Assembly: GCA_022453515.1 (NCBI GenBank)
Contig: JAJNNY010000028.1
Location: forward strand, 62,001 to 126,000
Direction: 5' to 3'
DNA length: 64,000 bases
Source of the DNA: Astrocystis sublimbata
Lineage: Eukaryota; Ascomycota; Sordariomycetes; Xylariales; Xylariaceae
The notes beneath the pieces are model-generated. The model saw only the letters and a program-made list of their open reading frames with translations, was not told the origin of the DNA and searched no databases. The stretch's first letter is position 1; each line of letters starts with the position of its first letter. Shown here piece after piece: positions 56,553 through 64,000 of this stretch. The translations under genes and the position numbers were made by a program.

Positions 56553-58529
56553 ATGACCGACCAACCGACATATACATATGTACCTCTTCAGGAAAGCAAC
56601 CGAGAGATACGCCTCTTAACGCTTGACCCCGGGCAACAAGATGACAACCTTTGTGTTGAATTGAGTGTTATATCACTTTCGGCAATAGTGCATTCGGGAA
56701 GCCTTCCGACGTTCGAGGCACTCTCTTACACATGGGGGTCGCCAAGCAACCCGAGAACAATTACTATCCGGGACTCCGGACGGCATACCCTCAAGACCAC
56801 ACAAAATCTTGATAAAGCCCTACGCCATCTCCGATGGACCGATCGACCCCGAGTACTTTGGGTCGATGCAATCTGCATCAATCAAGAAGACCTTGACGAA
56901 AGAAGCTCTCAGGTACAGGAAATGCCTGGGATTTACGTCCTTGCTGCCCGTGTGCTTGCCTGGTTAGGCACCGGCACTCCAGAAACTGATATAGCTATGG
57001 ATTTCCTCGCAATGATATCCCCTAATGTTCGAGTTGATTGGTGGTCGTGGCGTATGTTTCCGGTGGGGGATGAGACGTACTGGGCCAACAAGGATATCAA
57101 GCTGCGACTGCGTGATAATGGAATCACTGCCCTTACCGCCTTTTTCGATCAAGCATGGTTTTCTCGTCTCTGGATCTGGCAAGAAGTGCGTTTGGCCCCG
57201 GACCGTGTCCTTGTTGTTTGCGGTTCTCGTACCATCAGCTGGACAGACCTGCAGACAGCCGTGTACTGCATTCACAACAAGTTGGCACCTTCCCAGGGAT
57301 ATCTCAATGAAAGTCTCAGGTCGGTGTATTCCCTGTGCAATGGAAATAGCTGTCCACCATTTCCAATACTTCTAGAACAAACTTCGCACGCCCAATGTAC
57401 AGATCCGCGCGACCGAGTATTCGCCCTACTCTCAATGTTGAATCGCTACGACCCAGTGGCCAGTATCAAGGCTGACTACAATAAGGATATTGTGGGAGTC
57501 TATAGTGAAGCGGCAGTGCGCTTCATGGTCTATTCGCGGCATCTCAATATCCTGACTAACATTGATGCGTCTCGGAGGTTGCCAGATGCCCCCTCCTGGG
57601 TACCCAACTGGTCCCAGCCCCAGCTCACTAATCCCTTCGGCGGCTATGCCTCCTGCGGTGCGCTGGCTGTACATACGGATCACTTAGCAGGGAAGTTGAT
57701 TGTTTCGGGTGTCCAAGTTGCCACAATAGCAGGCGCTGCTCCCTTTGACTCGAGGTCGTTCACTGTTTCGACGACACCAAACGATATACTTTCCGAGCTG
57801 AGGAGGGCCATCAAATCACCTCTATTTGCCAGCATACTCAAGGATCGTCATATGGCAATCCCTATGTTGTGTAGAGTAATGTGCTCAAATAAGTTTGCCC
57901 ATCGCCAACGCCCGCAAAACACATGGAAGCTGGATATGGGGAGCTGTCAAGAGTTTCTTAATCACGTGCTCTTCGAAAAAGAACATACCACTGCATTATC
58001 GTCCGAAGAGATCAAAATACTAGATGCCATGACTATCTACTGTCAAGATCGCGCGCTTACAAAGACAACTGACGGCGCATTGACATTGACGCCGAGCCTG
58101 ACGCGAGCCGGCGACATTGTGACGGTGCTACTCGGCTGCAGATCAACCATGATCCTGAGGCCAAGGCCGGCGAGTACGGAATTTGAGATCATTGGCGAAG
58201 CTTATACCGATGGCTTTATGGAAGGTGAAGGTCTTCTTGGACCCTTTCCTCCTGGATTCGAACCTGTGCACGGTTTCGATGACGATGTGAGACAACCGTG
58301 GAGGAAAACAATGGACTGGAATACTGGTGAGTTACATCAGGAGGATCCAAGACTACCTGATAGCTTGCCGAGTGGCTGGGAACGAAGACCACATGCCTAT
58401 GACAAAGTGGATATTTCTTTTGTGAATACTACGACTGGTGAGGTCCGAGAAGGAGGCATGGATCCGAGACTAAATGAAGAAAACCTGATAGCAATGGGGG
58501 TTCCCATACAACGTTTTACTCTCGTCTAG
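56553..58529 (+). CDS. HET-domain protein with C-terminal WW-like repeats
   Basis: A 658-residue single-exon protein of the heterokaryon-incompatibility family. HET domains trigger cell death after non-self recognition in filamentous ascomycetes. The HET domain is clear at about residues 54-200: FEALSYTWGSP, then LDKALRHLR, LWVDAICINQED and an RVLAWLG strand. The central region contains the common DPRDRVFALLSM-like segment and an APSWVPNW motif, both usual in HET proteins. The last 100 residues hold two degenerate WW-like units, about 565-601 (FPPGFE...DPRL) and 605-640 (LPSGWERR...FVN...DPRL), each keeping the first aromatic/Gly-Trp-Glu part and the final DPR but lacking the second Trp. The molecular partner is unknown. 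Confidence 0.9.
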   Translation: MTDQPTYTYVPLQESNREIRLLTLDPGQQDDNLCVELSVISLSAIVHSGSLPTFEALSYTWGSPSNPRTITIRDSGRHTLKTTQNLDKALRHLRWTDRPRVLWVDAICINQEDLDERSSQVQEMPGIYVLAARVLAWLGTGTPETDIAMDFLAMISPNVRVDWWSWRMFPVGDETYWANKDIKLRLRDNGITALTAFFDQAWFSRLWIWQEVRLAPDRVLVVCGSRTISWTDLQTAVYCIHNKLAPSQGYLNESLRSVYSLCNGNSCPPFPILLEQTSHAQCTDPRDRVFALLSMLNRYDPVASIKADYNKDIVGVYSEAAVRFMVYSRHLNILTNIDASRRLPDAPSWVPNWSQPQLTNPFGGYASCGALAVHTDHLAGKLIVSGVQVATIAGAAPFDSRSFTVSTTPNDILSELRRAIKSPLFASILKDRHMAIPMLCRVMCSNKFAHRQRPQNTWKLDMGSCQEFLNHVLFEKEHTTALSSEEIKILDAMTIYCQDRALTKTTDGALTLTPSLTRAGDIVTVLLGCRSTMILRPRPASTEFEIIGEAYTDGFMEGEGLLGPFPPGFEPVHGFDDDVRQPWRKTMDWNTGELHQEDPRLPDSLPSGWERRPHAYDKVDISFVNTTTGEVREGGMDPRLNEENLIAMGVPIQRFTLV

Positions 58530-59169
58530 CATCCCATCCACGTTTCTATATAGCCATGTAATACTAACTAGACGATGCATAAAACTCGCGTTCTTAGATT
58601 TGATATGAAGCTAGCTATATGCGTTTGCCAAAATCTACCGGGGAGATATAACAGCTGCCCTCAAATGGTACGTCGGAACGATCCAATCTATTGAATTCGA
58701 GTCATTTGCAGAGGATGGCGCTTCACACCTATCCATGTACACCTTAATAATATCTAGGTAGACTAAATGATTCCCTGTCTCAATACCTACCGCTACTTGT
58801 CCCTGACCTCTTAGCATGGATGCCCATCAGGAGGGACGTCGGGCCTTGCCAGCGGCGGTAGACAGCAATCCTCGCGTTCCCAATAGCTATTCGCGAGGGG
58901 TGCAGAATATTTTGGCGCTTCCAAGCTCTATATAGGCTAGAAAGCATGGTCCGTGGCCGCTGTGATTTCGTTTTGTCGAGTAAAACTCTATTTCCGCACG
59001 AAGATCCAACAGATCTTGAGGCAACGACTCGAGACTGACTTGATTTGCCCCGAGTCGGATCTAAGCCGCAACGACGACTCGTCGAGTAACCCTAAACGTC
59101 GAAATTCACATGTTGCAAGCCATAATAAACATAAGGTCCTGTAGAGAAGTTAGTATCATTCAACTGTCA
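58530..59169. other. Convergent spacer between the HET and SNF2 genes
   Basis: No gene is seen; moderately AT-rich 3'-3' spacer. Confidence 0.45.
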
Positions 59170-62100
59170 CTAAAAAACTGGAAAGGAAGGATTTCGTACA
59201 TCCAGCCCTTGTTGCACCTCATTTACGGCGCACGCGTTCAGCGAGATTTTCACAAGCTGACTCTTTCTTTTCTGGAGCTTAACGATGTTCTGGGTCACGT
59301 TAGCTCAAGATAGAAGGACAGTAGAAGTCTTGGCCATTTCATCCATTATCAAAACGACAAGAAAGCATACCTGCTCGACCGTTCTCTTCGTGATATACTT
59401 GTAGACCTTCACAGGGCGCTCCTGTCCGATTCTAACCGCTCGGCCGATGGCCTGTTCTTCAATAAGAGGGTTCCACTGCGGCTCGACTATGTGTACTCGG
59501 TTGGCGACTGTTAGAGTCAATCTATGGTTGGCATAGTTAGTCGTTAACCTTCAAGTGGGAAGAAAGGGAGGGAACCGGACACACCCGACGGCACCAGTGG
59601 CGATTGACAAGAGCAGAACATTGTACGTGCTTTCTTGGCGAAATTGATCTAGGATCGTCTGCCGATCTGGAAAAGATGTTTGCCCGTCCATGCGCAAACA
59701 CTCGATACCTCTATGGGTCAGCAAGCACTGTAGTATGTCGAGCGTGTCTCGCCATGATGTGAAGACAAGGCTGGAATGTGATTGTTAGTTTGAAGAAGAC
59801 TAAAATGGTGGGGATGGATGTGTCCTCCTTTGTTCTTCTATGTGCTACTTACTGTTTGGCGTTGGCAGGCGACGCGTGAATGTTGTCCACTACGGCGTTG
59901 AGCTTGGAGGAAAACCCCGACTTCATGTCTAGCTGCGGTCTCAGATTTTGAGTGTTCTCGGTGTTCTCGTTGAGTGGCGCCGTGCGTGAATCATCCCCGC
60001 TGTCAAGCGTGAGAGGTACAAACGGGGAATTTGGGGTTATTAAAGCTGTTCTCCCGGCTTGGTTGGCTAGGACACGAGAGCACCCGGGACATACTTCAAG
60101 AGCGGACCTATCCATATCGACGTTTTCATTCTCGTCGCAGCAGTAAGCACACAACAGCTCTTCTTCGACACTATTTTGGTATTTAGTCCGTTTCTTTGTG
60201 TTTGTGTCAGGGGACGATATTTCAAGACAAGTGCTGTAATAACTGAATGTTCCGTGGTTGCAGAGTCGACGCAGTTTCATGGTCATGGCGAAGAGTAGGC
60301 TATACATCTTTTTGGTAGATCTCATACTGACGATGTCTTCCCGTTCTTTCGTGGACGCTGATATAATATCGTCGTACATGTACTGCTCTTCTTCATTTAA
60401 TTCTGTAGTGATTTCTTCTGTAGAGGTCTCTGGGAGAAGCAACAAGTCCGAGGTACGACGAAAGCAGGTGGCACGCATGAGAGCCTTCAAGTTTCTAAAG
60501 CTTTCGGGGTTATCTGACTGAAGTGGATCTAAAATATGCTTTTGGAAGAATTTCGGTTCTGAGAATGGTTGGAAATGGAGAAATTCTAGCAGTGATCTCA
60601 AGTCAAGTAACGAATTCTGTATCGGCGTCCCGGTAAGACACCATCTTCTTTGAGCTGTGAGACTGCATGCCGCCTTGAACTGTAGTGACGTATTGTTTCG
60701 GATCCAGTGGGCTAATGCGCGTCGCTATCATCAATACCAAGAAACTGAATGAAAAACAAGGATTCGGGTTCGGGGCCTTGGGTACCTTCATCCAAAACGA
60801 CGCGGAACCACATGACACGCTGAAGCAGCCCTTGCGACTTCTGGTCCGCTCGTAATGTGTGATAAGTAGTCAACACGATATCATTATTCGTGAATTCTTC
60901 AATAGTCTTTGACTTGTTGTGTCCGTGGAAAACGCAGAGGGACAGATACCCTTGTTTCAAGTGCCTATCAAAAGAGATGTCGCTCGTAAGCCATGTTTCT
61001 TCACACGAATATAATTAGTAACGGAGGATCATACCTTTGGATTTCTGACTTCCAAACTTCTATGACCTCTATTTTAGTTAGCTTCAGAGCTTACAACAAG
61101 CCTGCATTCCGAAATCGAACATACGTGGAGAAGAAGCTACAATAAGAGTCGCCCTCGTTGTTGGTAGTGATGAGCGGCCAGCATCCGCTCTTCCGAACTC
61201 TGAGGCCACCGTCATCGTGCAGATGATAGCACTCAGCATTGTCAAAGTCTTGCCAAGTCCCATTTCGTCGGCGTCTATGCCGCCTAATATTGGAAGGATA
61301 GGTGTTGTAAATTCTCTTAGAACACAAATAGCCCATTAGTCCCCATAAGGTCGTCCCACTTTCTGTGGCGATAGCACTCACCTGGGTCCTATCATACGTT
61401 GCAGCGTGTGGATTGTCGAGGCAGCTATGTCGCGTTCCTCCCTAGATAGAATGAAATTCACTCCTATTTCTTGATGCCTAAAATTATTTAGTTAGGTAGT
61501 GCAGGTGGAGGATATCGTCCCTTTGGGGGGCGGAGCGGGTTACGAACCTTTTTAAGACAGTTGTTATCAAGCCATCTTCATATGATGCGTTTAGCGCATC
61601 CACGGATGTGCCTTCCTCTTCGGAGTATTCGAAATCTGCCAAACTGTGAAATATATCCCCAAGCCCCTGCGCAAATCTTATCGCTTCTGGAGGTTCCAGC
61701 TGAAGTCCAACTAGCTCTCTTAGGTCCACTCTGATACCACGAGGGTAGAAGTAGTGTGGGTTCAGATACTCCATTCCGGCTGGTAAAATGTAAGGATGTT
61801 GGAGGTGGCTTCGTTTATTCGTGACTGCATCACCCACGCTGTCAAGAAGTCTTTTAGGCCCTAGTATGTTGACAGAGACACCAGACACAACACTAGCACC
61901 AGTCTTCTTCTTTGCATGGGGCCTGAATGCTGTCGTCGCTATTGCCGCGGTGAGTTCGACTTCTGGCCACCGTTGAAGAGACATGAGAACGCCTGTAGTG
62001 AGAGAATCGAGGATACCGAGGTCGACATCTTCATTTCTGTGTTGGACACTGTAGTAAGAGCCTCTTTGACAGACTCTAAGATCATGGAAGTGTTCCCAGC

Positions 62101-62547
62101 TATTAAACGAAACCCTTTCTAGCCGTTGGCAGTCGAGTTTCACTTTCACATCGCATATCTTTAAGATTTGTAAGTATTAAGACTCACAGGCCAGGATCGG
62201 GATGAGGTTCATGCTCACCGCACCATAGCAAATGATTTCATTGTTCTGAACTATCTCACTGTTCATTCCGACGCCAATGGCCTCAGGTGGATTGCATTGG
62301 CCTTTCCATTCCATATCAACATCGTTCCGAACGCCATCATCGAGCGCAAAGCTTTCGAAGTCACTGGGAAATTACCATGTCTTAATTCCCACTTAGCTCA
62401 ATAGATGGACTCGGTGATTACAACTTACTTGTATTCCGAAGCATCGTAGAGTTCTGGTAATGTTGTGTTGAACTCGTCGTAGAGGCGCTTCGGATCTCGG
62501 TTTTCGTCCTCAAGCCCAACTCCATTGGATTTGCGCTTCAACGACAT
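59170..62547 (-). CDS. SNF2-family DNA-dependent ATPase (Rad5/HLTF-like layout)
   Basis: An 896-residue protein from eleven exons on the minus strand: 62547-62429, 62363-62219, 62158-61548, 61477-61382, 61315-61125, 61068-61035, 60964-60786, 60711-59853, 59770-59585, 59521-59371 and 59289-59170. All phases close. Helicase motifs are complete: HQEIGVNFIL entry, Walker A DEMGLGKT (340-347), DEAH (457-460), TGTPIQN (485-490), and motif VI QAIGRAVRIGQ (830-840). Between the lobes lies a cysteine cluster, CAYCC...CPGC (from about 646), in the place where Rad5/HLTF relatives have a RING, but I see only four to five Cys and no RING His. It likely remodels or translocates on DNA in the nucleus. Many fungi carry several such paralogues, so no symbol is given. 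It is divergent from the STAND-like gene. Confidence 0.88.
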
Positions 62548-63075
62548 TTTGCAGCCTCGTGGACCCCCGAAGAAACCCAAGCGTACGTGGCCGTAAAAAG
62601 CACTAGCGATGTGATTTTACGTGATGTGAAGCCGGGAGAAGCTGGGAATATCCACGGCGGTCTTCATGTAGGACATTATGATCTCAGTCGGTCAATGCCT
62701 CCGGCACTGCCCCAACAAGCCCCCTCAGTCGTTAGGTACCTAGATGGGTACTTTCTTATGCACCTAGCCAACCAGAAATAGTGAGCACTATTGCTATGGT
62801 CGTGTAAGCCAATACAATCTCGGCGTGAGTGACTTGGAGGCGCAGGGTGCATGGCTTACAGGGGGCTGGACAGGCAGATCGCCTTTTCGGTCGCTTGGAG
62901 TGGCCGCGCGCCACTGAGGCGTACAAGGCAGAATTTCTAGCAGGCTTGCGCTCGCAAGAACAGGTTCTCGGTCTCATTCTTATTAGGAATCAAAACCATC
63001 CACGGCCTCGTACACTCCCAGAGTCGAACACGAATGATGAAATCACACTGTCGATGACCAAACCGCAGCCACGCG
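62548..63075. promoter_or_regulatory. Bidirectional promoter region, SNF2/STAND-like genes
   Basis: A 528-bp divergent spacer. No coding exon or clear TATA element is seen; a TAGGTACCTAGAT motif lies near 62,733-62,745. Confidence 0.45.
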
Positions 63076-64000
63076 ATGTCGACAGTAACCGAAACCGTCA
63101 TTCAGCGGGCTATCCGAAATTTTCAGCGAAACCTAACGGACCAACAAAAGTCACAGTTTGCCCTATCCTCAGAAACCGATGTCATTAATGAGGTCCAGAG
63201 GATACAGAATCGTTACGGATCACCAAGAAAGCTACGAAGCCTGAATAGACTCTCAAAGTTTCTAGAGGCCATGTCTCAGATTGAACAGCTGATTCAGATC
63301 TTTCTGAATGTTTCAAACACGGTTGCGTTCGTGTGGGTGAGTGCTAAGTTCTGGCGTCTCGCGATCTGTACCAATCTTGTAAACTAAAAGATTTGCAGGG
63401 GCCTATCAAGTTCGCCCTTTTGGTGAGAACCCTATCTACGACTATTAAGCTTCATGAAACCTCGCGCTGACTAGTGATCTGAGGTGGCTGCTAACCGCCT
63501 TGAAACCCTTGAATGCTTGTTAGACACTTACATAGAGGTGGGGGAGGTGATTCCCAGTCTTCGGCAATACGAGAAGATTTTTCAGACTGCACCAGTAGTC
63601 TTGGAAGTTCTCGAAAGATATTTTTGTGATATTCTGGAGTTTCACCGAAACGCCTTGGAGGTGTTTTCGAGTCCGAGTGAGTCGTTTCAGCTCTTTCCAG
63701 CACCTGGAGAATCTGGGCAGATGAACTAACGTGAGGTTGAAGCTTGGAAAGTGTTCTTCGATTCCACCTGGAGGACATTCAAGACGAAATTCAGACCTAT
63801 TCTTGAGAGTCTTAAGCGACACAGGACACTACTACTAGATGAAAGACTGAACGCGGCCGTCATGGAGATACAAACCAGTCGTAGTAATATGCTCATGGCC
63901 TTGGACGGGTCGGCAAAGCAATCCGTGGACCACTTCACCCGTCTCGACGTAACCATACGCGATGTATTTGTAAAGCTCTCGGAACAGCTTTACGGCCTGC
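63076..64000 (+). CDS. 5' part of a fungal STAND/NLR-type protein (DUF7708-like N-terminus), cut by the window end
   Basis: The start is the ATG at 63076. Exons seen are 63076-63336, a 24-nt microexon 63399-63422, 63484 to about 63660 or 63676, and 63736 onward to the window edge. The sequence around FVWGPIKFALLVA, followed by LLDTYIEVGEVIPSLRQYEKIF, DILEFHRNAL and a WRTFKTKF...LKRH helix, matches from memory the N-terminal region (DUF7708) of many fungal STAND proteins with NACHT and ankyrin or WD repeats. The third splice is odd: the consensus donor GTGAGT at 63677 and acceptor at 63735 put the reading frame out by one, while a weaker donor GTGTTT at 63661 keeps it. This could be unusual splicing or a frameshifted allele. 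The central nucleotide-binding domain, if any, lies outside the window. Confidence 0.7.

Overview
The window is nuclear DNA of a filamentous ascomycete (Pezizomycotina). Genes carry short introns (about 40-110 nt, a few of 220-320 nt) with GTRNGT donors, CTAAC/CTGAC branch points and YAG acceptors. The gene set is typical of moulds: a CCAAT-factor HapC, a GRASP, Dopey/DopA, BEM46, a HET-domain protein and an HDEL-tailed PDI. The class is not certain; short TAGGTA/TACCTA motifs between genes recall Sordariomycetes. All gene models below were built by reading splice sites by eye and checking that phases close. I saw no tRNA, rRNA, intact transposon or CRISPR array.

Layout. 1-3 kb: two unrecognised small genes; the second may be a leftover C-terminal region of a class V chitinase-like protein. 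3.5-9 kb: a dense block of conserved housekeeping genes: GRASP (+), OST2 (-), TMEM14-like (+), CMC2 (-), prefoldin 2 (+). 9-13.6 kb: a large gene-poor gap with a cluster of CCAAT boxes. 13.6-21 kb: hapC, RRN3 and a bZIP factor, all +. 21-27 kb: DOP1 (-). 27.5 kb: a perfect 32-copy 9-bp tandem repeat. 27.8-28.9 kb: a GFA-domain protein and a possible small secreted protein (-). 29.8-37.7 kb: MON1 (+), overlapping by 26 bp at its 3' end a minus-strand gene of unknown function, then a second unknown minus-strand gene; the two unknown proteins share a short basic motif. 40-43.8 kb: protein disulfide isomerase and a small mitochondrial membrane protein. 45.8-47.3 kb: BEM46. 51.7-55.2 kb: an unknown basic nuclear-type protein, after a 4.5-kb gene-free leader, and PEX10.

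The last 8 kb (56.5-64 kb) looks like an accessory, allorecognition-type region: a HET-domain gene whose protein ends in two degenerate WW-like repeats, an 11-exon SNF2-family ATPase, and, divergent from it, the 5' part of a gene resembling fungal STAND/NLR-type proteins that runs off the window. This is the most interesting stretch.

Functionally the conserved genes cover secretion (GRASP, OST2, PDI, DOP1), organelle biogenesis (CMC2, PEX10, MON1, the mitochondrial membrane protein), protein folding (prefoldin) and transcription (HapC, RRN3, bZIP). They are neighbours rather than one pathway. CCAAT boxes recur upstream of several genes, and the window also encodes a subunit of the CCAAT-binding complex.
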